Part shown: in pieces, positions 15,955 to 24,577 of the stretch | Layout of the letters: each line of letters opens with the position of its first letter | How positions within the stretch are numbered: the stretch's first letter is position 1 | Source: Actinomycetota bacterium | Lineage (GTDB): Bacteria; Actinomycetota; Thermoleophilia; Gaiellales; F1-60-MAGs149 | Assembly: GCA_947478745.1 (NCBI GenBank) | Contig: CANJXE010000009.1 | Span: 1 to 32,168 of the forward strand | Direction: 5' to 3' | Length of the DNA: 32,168 nucleotides | The notes under the pieces: model-generated | Told to the model about the DNA's origin: nothing | Database searches by the model: none | What the model saw: the letters and a program-made list of their open reading frames with translations, nothing else | Position numbers and translations under genes: made by a program

Positions 15955-17996
15955 ACCGCATCGACGCCCGCCGGCCGCTGCGCGTCTGGCTCACGTTCGG
16001 GCTGTCCCGCATTCCGGGGCGCTATGGCGTCGGCGTCATCCCCTGGCTCGTCTCGCTGCTGTTCAGTGCCGGCTCGGTCAGCGTGCCGACCGCTGGCCCC
16101 TACGAGGCGCAGTGGATCCGGGCGGCGATCATCATCAGCCTCTGCGCATCGCTCGCGCAGGGAATCGCCGTGCTGCTCGTGCGTCCCCGCGCGCGCCGTC
16201 TGCCGCCGACCATCGCCGGCGGGCTGTCCACGCTGGCCGTCTTCGCGCTGCTCGGCGCCGTTGGCGGTACGGTCGGCGTGATCGGGTACCACTTCGTCGA
16301 CCTCCCCGATCGCCCCGGCTTCTTCATGCCCGTCCCCGTCTTCGTGATGGCCGTGACGACGTGGGTCTGCGTCGGCTCGATCGTCTCGATCAGCTTCTCG
16401 TGGCGCGATCATCTTCGCGATTCCCTTGCCGTCGCAGCCGCGCGCGTGGCGGCCAAGCACGCCGTGCTGGATCATTCCCTCGAGCTCGATGCGCGCCAGC
16501 GCACCGTCGCGATCCGCACGTTGACCGAGCGCGTCATCCCCCAGCTTCGACTGCAGCTGATCGCGCTGCGCACCCCGGCTGCCGCCAGGAGCGAGCGCGA
16601 TGGGCAACGAAACCTGATCGCCGACCGGATCGAGCACATCGCCCGGCACGACATCCGCGGCGTCTCCCACCTGCTGCACCCGGATGGTGCGACACCGGAC
16701 CTCGCGTCCGCGCTCGCCGACATCACGCGCCTGTACGACCCGCTCGTCGAGCTGCGCGTGCTGCACGACTCGGTCCAGGCCCCGGTCCCGGCGAGCGTCC
16801 TGTGCGAGGCCGCTGTCGCGCTGGCCGAGGCGCTGAGCGACCTCAGCGGCGAGGGGTCCACGGTCCCGGCGACGGCAGTTGCCCGCCAGTCCGCAACGTC
16901 CATCTCGCTGGTCATCGAGCGCGGTCCGGAGACCCGCCGTGTCGAGCTGCCGATCATGCCGGTGCCGCCGCCGGACCCAACCTCGAACGCGAGTCCGAAG
17001 TGGTACCGCGTGGCTCCCGCTCCGTACGGCATGCCGTGGGTCGCGATCTCGATCATCAACGCCTTCAGCGTGCTCTTCGCGACGGCCAACGCGGGCACGG
17101 GCAAGTGGGCTGCGGCCGGCGCGGACATCGCGGTGATCACGATCGGCACGTACGGGCTCGACCTGCTGCTGCGGCTCGCCCCGGTTCGTCGCTGGCGCGT
17201 GCGCAGCCAGTGGCTGCTGATCGGGGGCTACGTCGGCGCGCTGGGCGCGCTGGCCGGCGCCGTCTGGGGCACGGCGATTGGCGGCGAGACCATCAGCCTC
17301 GCTGTGATGGGCCTCATCTGCGCCTTCAGCATGGGCATGTTCCTGCCGGCACGCCGCGTCTGGTCCGGCGAGACGAGACGGCTCCGGCAGGAGCTGCGGC
17401 TGACCGAGCTGAGCCTCGAGTCGGAGACGGTCACCGCCCATGCACACGCGCGGGACCAGTGCGAGGCCGCCGCCAACGCCCTCCATTCGATCGTGCAGAG
17501 CCGGCTGCTCGGCATCGCCGGCTCCGTCGACGCGCACGCTCCGGACGACCTGCGCAGCGCGGCGATCACGACCCTCGCCGACCTGATCGAGCAGGAGTTG
17601 CCCGACATCGTCGCGAGCCTTCAGGCCACGGCGACGCCACAGGTGCAGCCGTTGTTGACCGAGCAGATGCTGAAGACCGTCTGGCCTGCAACTCAGCTGC
17701 ACGTGAGCGCGACTGCCCCGGTGCCACAGCCCGCCGTGCCCCTCATCAACACCCTCATCGTGGAGGCCATCGGCAACGCCATCGCGCACGGTCGGGCAGA
17801 CGAGATCTCCGTCACGGCCACGGTCTGGCCGGGCGCGGTCGAGCTGACCATCGACGACAACGGGACCGGCGTCCCGCCGCACGCCCAGCGCGGTCTGGGA
17901 CTCTCCGTGATGCAGGCGGCCACCAGCGACTGCTCGCTGACGGCACGCTCGGCAGGTGGCACGCGCCTGCACCTGCGGGTTCCGTACCTCGCGTAG
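15951..17996 (+). CDS. Membrane histidine kinase with two apparent sensor/kinase modules (internal duplication; N-terminal module degenerate)
   Basis: GTG overlaps response regulator stop; HATPase motifs 'VEAIGNAIAHG', 'DDNGTG', 'RGLGLSVMQ' at C-terminus; two sets of about 4 TM helices. Confidence 0.85.
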   Translation: MNRIDARRPLRVWLTFGLSRIPGRYGVGVIPWLVSLLFSAGSVSVPTAGPYEAQWIRAAIIISLCASLAQGIAVLLVRPRARRLPPTIAGGLSTLAVFALLGAVGGTVGVIGYHFVDLPDRPGFFMPVPVFVMAVTTWVCVGSIVSISFSWRDHLRDSLAVAAARVAAKHAVLDHSLELDARQRTVAIRTLTERVIPQLRLQLIALRTPAAARSERDGQRNLIADRIEHIARHDIRGVSHLLHPDGATPDLASALADITRLYDPLVELRVLHDSVQAPVPASVLCEAAVALAEALSDLSGEGSTVPATAVARQSATSISLVIERGPETRRVELPIMPVPPPDPTSNASPKWYRVAPAPYGMPWVAISIINAFSVLFATANAGTGKWAAAGADIAVITIGTYGLDLLLRLAPVRRWRVRSQWLLIGGYVGALGALAGAVWGTAIGGETISLAVMGLICAFSMGMFLPARRVWSGETRRLRQELRLTELSLESETVTAHAHARDQCEAAANALHSIVQSRLLGIAGSVDAHAPDDLRSAAITTLADLIEQELPDIVASLQATATPQVQPLLTEQMLKTVWPATQLHVSATAPVPQPAVPLINTLIVEAIGNAIAHGRADEISVTATVWPGAVELTIDDNGTGVPPHAQRGLGLSVMQAATSDCSLTARSAGGTRLHLRVPYLA

Positions 17997-18094
17997 GCAC
18001 ACCGAGCCCTCTCACGCATCCACCGGCCCCGCGGCGCCGGACCGCACCGGAACTGCGGCAAACGGCTGACCTGGTCGCCTTCGTCAAGGCAACC

Positions 18095-18514
18095 ATGGCG
18101 ATCATGGACCGTCGCGTCACCCGCCTGCTGCTCCTCCCCGTGCTCCTGCTGCTGTCGGCCTGCGGCGGTGCGGCCACGAACCTCGGCGCCGCGCCAGCTG
18201 AGACGATCGCCCAGCAGACTGCGCTGGCCGACGCGGATCTGGTCGGCAGCGTCGGGCCGGGCTTCACGATCGAGCTCACCCGAGACGGCAGCGACGTGAC
18301 CGAGCTGAAGGCCGGGAGCTACTCGCTGTCCGTCGTCGACGCCGCGGCGACGCATAACTTCGCGCTGAAGGGACCCAACGGCACGGTCACGCAGATCACC
18401 GACGTTCCGTTCACCGGCACGAAGACAGCCACCGTCGTGCTGACGCCCGGGCTCTGGACCTTCTTCTGCCAGCCGCACTCGACCCAGATGACCGGGTCGT
18501 TCACGGTCAGTTAG
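18095..18514 (+). CDS. Cupredoxin-like lipoprotein
   Basis: Lipobox 'LLSAC'; 'THNFAL' and 'FFCQPHSTQMTGSFTV' supply His/Cys/His/Met type-1 copper ligands. Start may be ATG 18095 or 18104. Confidence 0.82.
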   Translation: MAIMDRRVTRLLLLPVLLLLSACGGAATNLGAAPAETIAQQTALADADLVGSVGPGFTIELTRDGSDVTELKAGSYSLSVVDAAATHNFALKGPNGTVTQITDVPFTGTKTATVVLTPGLWTFFCQPHSTQMTGSFTVS

Positions 18515-18518
18515 GCGA

Positions 18519-19280
18519 CTACAGCCCCATCGCGTGGTAGCCGGCGTCGACGTAGGCGACCGTGCCGGTCACGTTCTCGGCGTCCAGCAGGTACGCCGCG
18601 GCCTTGCCGACGTCGCCCTGATCCACGTTGCGCTTGAGCGGGGAGCGCTCCATGACGAGCTCCTCCATCACCGTGAAGCCCGGGATCGAGCGGCCGGCGA
18701 GCGTGCGCACCGGACCGGCCGAGACAGCGTTGACGCGGATGTTCTTGGGCCCGAGATCGGCGGCCAGATAGCGCATCGAGGAGTCGAGGGCCGACTTGGC
18801 GACGCCCATCACGTTGTAGCCGGGCACCGCGCGCTCGCCGCCGAGGTACGTCATGGTCACGATCGAGCCGCCGCCGCGCGCCTCCATGTGGGGCTCGGCC
18901 TCGCGCGCCATCGCCACCAGCGAATAGGCCGACACGTCGAGGGCCAGCCAGAAGTCCTCGCGCTTGGTCTCGATGAAGCGCTGCTGCAGGTCGTGGGACT
19001 GCGCGAACGCGATCGAGTGGACGAGCAGGTCGAGGCCCCCGAGCTTGCCGACGACCGCGTCGAAGGCCGCCTTGATCGAGCCGTCATCGCGCGCGTCCAT
19101 CTCGACGCAGATGTCGGAGCCGACCGTCGCCGCGAGATCGCGGACGTTCTTCTCGACGCGCTCGCCCTGGTAGGTGAAGGCGAGCTTGGCGCCCTGGCGG
19201 TGCAGCTCCTCGGCGATTCCCCACGCGATCGAGCGCTTGTTCGCGACACCGGCGATGAGAGCGAGCTTGCCTTCGAGCAT
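18519..19280 (-). CDS. fabI: Enoyl-[acyl-carrier-protein] reductase FabI
   Basis: 'MLEGKLALIAGVANKRSIAWGIAEELHRQGAKLAFTYQGE', 'YNVMGVAKSALDSSMRYLAADLGPKNIRVNAVSAGPVRTLA'. Confidence 0.95.
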   Translation of the reverse strand: MLEGKLALIAGVANKRSIAWGIAEELHRQGAKLAFTYQGERVEKNVRDLAATVGSDICVEMDARDDGSIKAAFDAVVGKLGGLDLLVHSIAFAQSHDLQQRFIETKREDFWLALDVSAYSLVAMAREAEPHMEARGGGSIVTMTYLGGERAVPGYNVMGVAKSALDSSMRYLAADLGPKNIRVNAVSAGPVRTLAGRSIPGFTVMEELVMERSPLKRNVDQGDVGKAAAYLLDAENVTGTVAYVDAGYHAMGL

Positions 19281-19318
19281 GGGGGCCTCCGAGGGTTCCG
19301 AGTTCCGGGCAATCGTAC

Positions 19319-19348
19319 GGGGTCGGGCGCCTCGCAGCGCCCGACCCC
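19319..19348 (-). terminator. Strong hairpin between coxM-like and fabI (GGGGTCGGGCGC-ctcgca-GCGCCCGACCCC); likely terminator, no U-tract
   Basis: Perfect 12-bp arms, 6-nt loop, 8 bp downstream of the stop at 19356 on the minus strand. Confidence 0.65.
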
Positions 19349-19355
19349 GTCCCGA

Positions 19356-20171
19356 CTACCGGCTGCTCGCCTCGGCGTGCGCCTGACGGGCGAGGACGCC
19401 GAGCAGGTGCTTCTTGTACTCAACCGAGCCGTCGAGGCCGGCATGCGGCTCGACGCCCTCGGCGATCCGGGCGATCGCGTCGTCGAGCGACCCGCCGCCG
19501 TTGAGGACCTCCTCGAACGCCGACAGGCGCACGGGCCGGTCGGCCACGCCGGTCGCTGCGGCCCGCACGCCGTCATCGCCGATGCAGATGGCGACGCCGA
19601 CGATCGTCCAGTCGATCGCGCGGCGGTGGAACTTGGCGTAGGCCGAGTGGTCGTCGCCCTTCGGGATCCGGACCTGCGTGATGATCTCGCCCGGCTCGAG
19701 CGTCGTCGTCAGATAGGTCGTGATCAGGTCCTCGACGAGGATGCGGCGCTCGCCGTTCGGCCCCCGTACGAGCACGGACGCGCCCGCCGCGATCAGCGTG
19801 GCGGGCATGTCGCTGTGCGGATCGGCATGCCCGAGCGAGCCGCCGATCGTTCCGCGATTCCGCACCTGCGGGCTGCCAATGCCGGCCGCCGCGTCGGCGA
19901 CCAGACCGGCGTGTGCGCGGATCAGCTCGCTCGCCGCGACCTCGCGGTGGATCGTCATCGCGCCGACGGCGATCTCGTTCTCGTCCTCGCAGATGCCGAC
20001 GAGTTCGGGAATGCCGCCGAGATCGACGATCGCCTCGGGCGCGGCGAGGCGCAGGCGCATCATCGGCATCAGCGACTGCCCGCCGGACAGCGGCACGGCC
20101 CCCGCCGCCACGGCGGCGACCGCCTCGTCGATCGACGAGGCCTTCGTGTATGCGAGCGTGGACGGGATCAC
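19356..20171 (-). CDS. FAD-binding subunit of xanthine dehydrogenase/CO dehydrogenase-family molybdenum hydroxylase (CoxM-like)
   Basis: 'AAGAVPLSGGQSLMPMMRLRLAAPEAIVDLGGIPEL', 'NRGTIGGSLGHADPHSDMPA'. Confidence 0.93.
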   Translation of the reverse strand: MIPSTLAYTKASSIDEAVAAVAAGAVPLSGGQSLMPMMRLRLAAPEAIVDLGGIPELVGICEDENEIAVGAMTIHREVAASELIRAHAGLVADAAAGIGSPQVRNRGTIGGSLGHADPHSDMPATLIAAGASVLVRGPNGERRILVEDLITTYLTTTLEPGEIITQVRIPKGDDHSAYAKFHRRAIDWTIVGVAICIGDDGVRAAATGVADRPVRLSAFEEVLNGGGSLDDAIARIAEGVEPHAGLDGSVEYKKHLLGVLARQAHAEASSR

Positions 20172-22528
20172 GACGTTGCCTCCTGAATGACGTTCCAGAT
20201 ACGCGCCGGCTGCATCGGCATCTCGATGTGCCGGACGCCGAGCCCCGAGAGCGCATCGACGGCGGCGTTGACGATCGCCGCCGAGGCGCCGATCGTGCCG
20301 GCCTCGCCGATGCCCTTGACGCCCAGCGGGTTCGAGGGCGACGGGGTGACGGTCCGTGCCAGCGTCATCGGCGGGACGTCCGCCGCGCTGGGCACGAGGT
20401 ACTCGACCAGGGTCGGCGTCAGCATCTGCCCATCCTCGCTGTAGACCGTCTCCTCGAAGAGCGCCTGGCCGAGGCCCTGGATGACGCCGCCGTGGACCTG
20501 TCCATCCACGATCAGCGGGTTGATCACGTTGCCGCAGTCGTCCACGGCGGTGTAGTTGAGAACCTCGACGCGACCCGTGTCCGGATCGATCTCGACCTCA
20601 CAGACGTGCGTGCCGCTCGGGAACGTGAAGTTCGGCGGATCGTGGAACGTCGTGGCCTCGAGCACCGGCTCGAGGCCCTCCGGCAGCGACGCCGACGTCC
20701 AGCCCGCGTAAGCGAGCTCCTGGATCGTCTTGGCGCGATCCGGCGAGCCCTTCACCTGCCACGAGCTGCCGGTCCACTCCAGATCGTCCATCGAGCATTC
20801 GAGGAGATGCGCCGCGAGCTCGCGGGCCTTCTCGCGGACCTTGCCGAGCGAGCGGTACAGCGCGATGCCGCCGACGGCCAGCGAGCGGGACCCGTAGGTC
20901 CCGAGGCCGTACGGCTGGAAGGCGGTATCGCCGTGGATCACCTCGACGTCCTCGAACGGGATGCCGAGCTCGGTCTGGGTGATCTGCGACCAGCTGGTGG
21001 CGTGGCCCTGACCGTGCGGCGAGGTGCCCGTGATCACGGTCGCCTTGCCCGTCGGGTGCAGACGCACGGTGGAGTGCTCCCAGCCCGGCGCGCCGATGCC
21101 GAGGGCAGCGGTGACGGCACTCGGGGCGAGGCCGCAGACCTCGACGTACGTCGAGAGCCCGATGCCGCGGTACTTCCCGTTGGCCTCGCTCTCGGCGCGC
21201 CGGGCTGCGAAGCCGGCGTAGTCCGACAGCTCGAGCGCCTTGTCGAGGTTCATCTCGTACTCGCCCGAGTCGTAGACCAGCCCCGTCGCCGAGCTGTACG
21301 GGAACTGGTCCGGCTGGATGAAGTTGCGCCGGCGGATCTCCACGGCGTCGATGCCGAGGTCGTCGGCGATCGCATCCATCAGCCGCTCGATGCCGTGCGT
21401 GGCCTCCGGCCGTCCGGCACCGCGATAGGCGTCGGTCGGCGTCGTGTTCGTGAACGTCTGCCGGATCCTGATCGAGATGTCCTGGATGTCGTAGAGCCCC
21501 GGCACCATGAACAGCGTCAGGTGCGAGATCGACGGCGTCAGCAGCATGTTGTAGGCGCCGTTGTTCTGGACGGCGTCGAACTTGAGCGCGACGATCCTGC
21601 CCTCGTCGGTCACACCGGCCTCGTAGTACTGGACCTGCGCTCGGCCGTGGATGGTTGCGACCCCGGCCTCCGTGCGGTCCTCGATCCACTTGACCGGGCG
21701 GCCGACGACGTGCGATGCGGCGCACACCGCGAACTCCTCGCGGTACGTGTTGAGCTTGGCGCCGAAGCCGCCGCCCACGTCCGGGGTGACCACACGGACC
21801 TTCGCCTCCGACGTACCGCAGACGATGCTCACGAACGTGCGGACGAAGTGCGCGACCTGCGTGGAGGTGTAGAGCGTCACCTCGCCGGTCGCCTCCTGCC
21901 AGTCGCCGATGCAGCCGCGGGTCTCCATCGCCGACGGCGTCAGGCGCTGATTGTCCACGCGCAGCTTGATCACCTTCGAGGCCTTCGCCATCGCGTCGTC
22001 GAAGCCGTCGGTGACGTGCTCCAGCGTCTTGACGAGGTTGCTGTCGTACTCGGCATGCACGAGCGGCGCCCCGGGCTCGAGGGCCTGCTCGGCGTCGACC
22101 ACGACCGGGAGGGGGTCGTACTCGACGTGCACGAGGTCGGCACCGTCGCGAGCCAGGTAACGGTCGTCTGCAATCACCATCGCGACGGGCTCGCCGACGT
22201 AGCGGGCGAACTCCTTGGCGAGGATGGCCTGCTCGGGGTGGCGGACATCGCCACCGGGGTTCGAGGCGCTGAGCACCCCCGTCTCGACCGGGAGCGTCGC
22301 GTGCGTGAGCACTGCGTGCACGCCGGGCAGCGCGAGCGCCGCGGTGGCATCGATCGACGTGATGCGCGCGTGGCCGAACGACGAGCGCACGAAGGCGGCA
22401 TGCAGCATGCCGGGTAGCTTGAGATCGTCCACGTAGCGGCCTTCGCCCGTGACGAACTTGCGGTCCTCCTTGCGCAGCACCGCATCGCCGATGCCGCCGG
22501 TGGTCTGGGTCGTGTAGTCAACGGCCAT
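20168..22528 (-). CDS. Molybdopterin-binding large subunit, form II CoxL-like aldehyde oxidase/xanthine dehydrogenase family
   Basis: 'GGGFGAKLNTYREEFAVCAAS', active-site loop 'DAYRGAGRPEATH' (form II type), 'SPHGQGHATSWSQI', 'GVKGIGEAGTIGASAAIVNAAVDAL'. ATG 22528. Confidence 0.95.
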   Translation of the reverse strand: MAVDYTTQTTGGIGDAVLRKEDRKFVTGEGRYVDDLKLPGMLHAAFVRSSFGHARITSIDATAALALPGVHAVLTHATLPVETGVLSASNPGGDVRHPEQAILAKEFARYVGEPVAMVIADDRYLARDGADLVHVEYDPLPVVVDAEQALEPGAPLVHAEYDSNLVKTLEHVTDGFDDAMAKASKVIKLRVDNQRLTPSAMETRGCIGDWQEATGEVTLYTSTQVAHFVRTFVSIVCGTSEAKVRVVTPDVGGGFGAKLNTYREEFAVCAASHVVGRPVKWIEDRTEAGVATIHGRAQVQYYEAGVTDEGRIVALKFDAVQNNGAYNMLLTPSISHLTLFMVPGLYDIQDISIRIRQTFTNTTPTDAYRGAGRPEATHGIERLMDAIADDLGIDAVEIRRRNFIQPDQFPYSSATGLVYDSGEYEMNLDKALELSDYAGFAARRAESEANGKYRGIGLSTYVEVCGLAPSAVTAALGIGAPGWEHSTVRLHPTGKATVITGTSPHGQGHATSWSQITQTELGIPFEDVEVIHGDTAFQPYGLGTYGSRSLAVGGIALYRSLGKVREKARELAAHLLECSMDDLEWTGSSWQVKGSPDRAKTIQELAYAGWTSASLPEGLEPVLEATTFHDPPNFTFPSGTHVCEVEIDPDTGRVEVLNYTAVDDCGNVINPLIVDGQVHGGVIQGLGQALFEETVYSEDGQMLTPTLVEYLVPSAADVPPMTLARTVTPSPSNPLGVKGIGEAGTIGASAAIVNAAVDALSGLGVRHIEMPMQPARIWNVIQEATS

Positions 22529-22530
22529 GA

Positions 22531-23013
22531 TCAGCTCCTCGCCATCTGGTCGGCCGCGGCGCGGATGCTCGCGACGATGTTCTGGTAGCCGGTGCAGCGG
22601 CAGAGGTTGCCCTCGAGCGCGGCGCGGATCTCGTCGTCTGTGGCATTTGGCTGCTGCTCGATGATGCCGAGCGCGGCCATCATCATGCCCGGCGTGCAGA
22701 AGCCGCACTGGAGGCCGTGGTTCTCATGGAACGCCTGCTGGATCGGATGCAACGAGCCGTCCGCGGCCTGCAGGCCCTCGACGGTGCGCACCTCGCGACC
22801 ATCGCACTGGACGGCAAGCGTCGAGCACGACAGGACGGCGTCGCCGTCCAGGTGCACGGTGCAGCAGCCGCACGTCGACGTGTCGCAGCCGATGTGCGTG
22901 CCCGTCATGTTCAACTGCTCGCGCAGGAAGTGCACGAGCAGCGTGCGGTGCTCGACCTCGGCGGTATGGACCGTGCCGTTGACGGTCACGGTGATGGTCT
23001 GACCCATCGTCAT
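22531..23013 (-). CDS. 2Fe-2S subunit (CoxS-like)
   Basis: 'GTHIGCDTSTCGCCTVHLDG' and 'LQCGFCTPGMMMAALGIIEQQPNATDDEIRAALEGNLCRCTGYQNIVASI'; ATG 23013 preceded by AGGAGGAGG. Confidence 0.96.
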   Translation of the reverse strand: MTMGQTITVTVNGTVHTAEVEHRTLLVHFLREQLNMTGTHIGCDTSTCGCCTVHLDGDAVLSCSTLAVQCDGREVRTVEGLQAADGSLHPIQQAFHENHGLQCGFCTPGMMMAALGIIEQQPNATDDEIRAALEGNLCRCTGYQNIVASIRAAADQMARS

Positions 23014-23130
23014 CTCCTCCTCCTGGCGCCTGCGGTGCAGGTGCTTCGTGGGCACGATCCTAGTCCTCTGCCGGCAAGAACGCCAGAGCCGCACGCAGGT
23101 CACACGGACGACCCGCAGCGGGCGATCCAC

Positions 23131-23136
23131 TAGGCT
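23131..23136 (+). promoter_or_regulatory. Putative -10 TAGGCT of thrB (7 nt to GTG)
   Basis: TAGGCT-cccggcc-GTG(23144). Confidence 0.55.
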
Positions 23137-23143
23137 CCCGGCC

Positions 23144-24025
23144 GTGACCGAGTCCCGCGCAACCGTCGATGTCCCCGGCTCGTCCGCCAACCTCGGGCCC
23201 GGCTACGACTGCCTCGCGATCGCGCTGCCCTTCCGGCTGCGCGTCGAGGTCGAGCGCCGCCCCGGCCCGCTCGGCGTGCGCGTGCACGGCGAGGGTGCCG
23301 ACGCGCTGCCCGCGGACGCCACGAACCTCGTCGTCGCGACGCTCCTGCAGGAGCTCGACGAGCGCGGCGACGACCTCGCGGTCGATATCCGCAACGACAT
23401 CCCGCTCGGTGCGGGCTGCGGCTCGTCGGCGGCTGCGATCGTGGCGGCGCTGGCCGCCGCCGACCTCCTGCGCGGACGCGAGCTCGGCAACGCGAGCCTG
23501 ATCCTGCGCGCCTCCGCGATCGAGGGCCACCCCGACAACGTCGCCGCCAGCGTGCTCGGCGGCATCACCATCGCCGCCGGCGATCCCGCCATCGCGCGTC
23601 GCATCGATCCACCGGCCGCCCTCGGCCTCGTGGTGGCCGTCGCCAACGAGCGCGTCGCCACCCGCGATGCCCGTGCCGCGCTCACCTCCGAGGTACCGCG
23701 CAGCAGCGCCGTCTGGAACCTCCAGCACAGCGCGCTGCTCGTGCACGCGCTGCACGCCGGAGCGCTCGACGACGTCTCGGTTGCCCTGACCGACCGCCTT
23801 CATCAGGACGCACGCGAGCCGCTGATGCCGACCTTCGCCGCGCTGCGCAACCATGCGGCCGAGCTCGGCGCGCTGGGCATCACGCTGTCCGGTGCCGGCC
23901 CGTCCGTCCTCGTCTGGTGCAGCATCGACGCCATGGATCAGGTCGCGAGCGCCGTGCGCGCGATCGCACCGACCGCCGCCGTGCACGCCGTGCGCCCCGA
24001 GGCCGACGGCCTCGTCTGCTCCTAG
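23144..24025 (+). CDS. thrB: Homoserine kinase
   Basis: 'VDVPGSSANLGPGYDCLAIAL', 'IPLGAGCGSSAAAIVAALAA', 'GHPDNVAASVLGG', 'GITLSGAGPSVLVW'. Confidence 0.93.
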   Translation: MTESRATVDVPGSSANLGPGYDCLAIALPFRLRVEVERRPGPLGVRVHGEGADALPADATNLVVATLLQELDERGDDLAVDIRNDIPLGAGCGSSAAAIVAALAAADLLRGRELGNASLILRASAIEGHPDNVAASVLGGITIAAGDPAIARRIDPPAALGLVVAVANERVATRDARAALTSEVPRSSAVWNLQHSALLVHALHAGALDDVSVALTDRLHQDAREPLMPTFAALRNHAAELGALGITLSGAGPSVLVWCSIDAMDQVASAVRAIAPTAAVHAVRPEADGLVCS

Positions 24026-24094
24026 CCGACGGCGCTGGGCGCTCCACCGCCCCCAACCCACGCCGGACGTCTCGCAGACACAGGCGCAGAACAG

Positions 24095-24568
24095 CTAGGC
24101 GCAGGCGGCCTTGGCAGTCGTAAGATCCTGCGAGAGCTGCTGGATCGCGTTCGAGATCTCGGCGGGGAGCGCCTCGGCGGCCTGTTCCGTGGTCGGCGAC
24201 GCAGCGTCCTTGCCGTCCAGCAGGCTGGCTCCGTCGATTGCCGTGCCGACCGCGGCCTGGCACTCGGAGCTGCCGAGCTTGTCGAGGATGCCCAGCGCGG
24301 CGCCGACGGGCGCCCAGTCGGCGGCGACCTTCGCCAGCGCCTCCTTGGCGCAGGCAGCCTGGGCGGTGTTCCCCCTCGCCGTGTTGGTGCAGTCCTGCAG
24401 CGCGAGGGCGTACTTGGGTCCGTTGGCGGCGAAGCTCTGCGCCGCGTCGTTGGCGGCCGTCCAGGCCCCCGCGGCATTGCGCGACGAGGACTCGGAGCCG
24501 CAGCCGGCGAGCACTGCGGCGACGAGGGCGAGCAGGAGCAGCGGGGCGAGGCGCAAGGTGGTGTTCAC
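24095..24568 (-). CDS. Hypothetical lipoprotein
   Basis: Signal peptide with lipobox 'VLAGC'; GTG start with TAGACT -10-like hexamer 6 nt upstream. Confidence 0.72.
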   Translation of the reverse strand: MNTTLRLAPLLLLALVAAVLAGCGSESSSRNAAGAWTAANDAAQSFAANGPKYALALQDCTNTARGNTAQAACAKEALAKVAADWAPVGAALGILDKLGSSECQAAVGTAIDGASLLDGKDAASPTTEQAAEALPAEISNAIQQLSQDLTTAKAACA

Positions 24569-24577
24569 GCGCGGAGT

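Noticed and set aside
15810-18002. 730-aa minus-strand ORF opposite the response regulator/kinase
   Set aside because: Low-complexity Arg/Asp/Gln-rich translation without recognisable domains; antisense to a clear two-component pair.
21410-21430. Possible aerobic CO dehydrogenase
   Set aside because: Active-site loop is AYRGAGR (form II), not the form I VAYRCSFR; CO oxidation is not supported from sequence.
19913-22417. 834-aa plus-strand ORF opposite the cox-type genes
   Set aside because: Shadow ORF opposite well-conserved CoxM/CoxL-like proteins.
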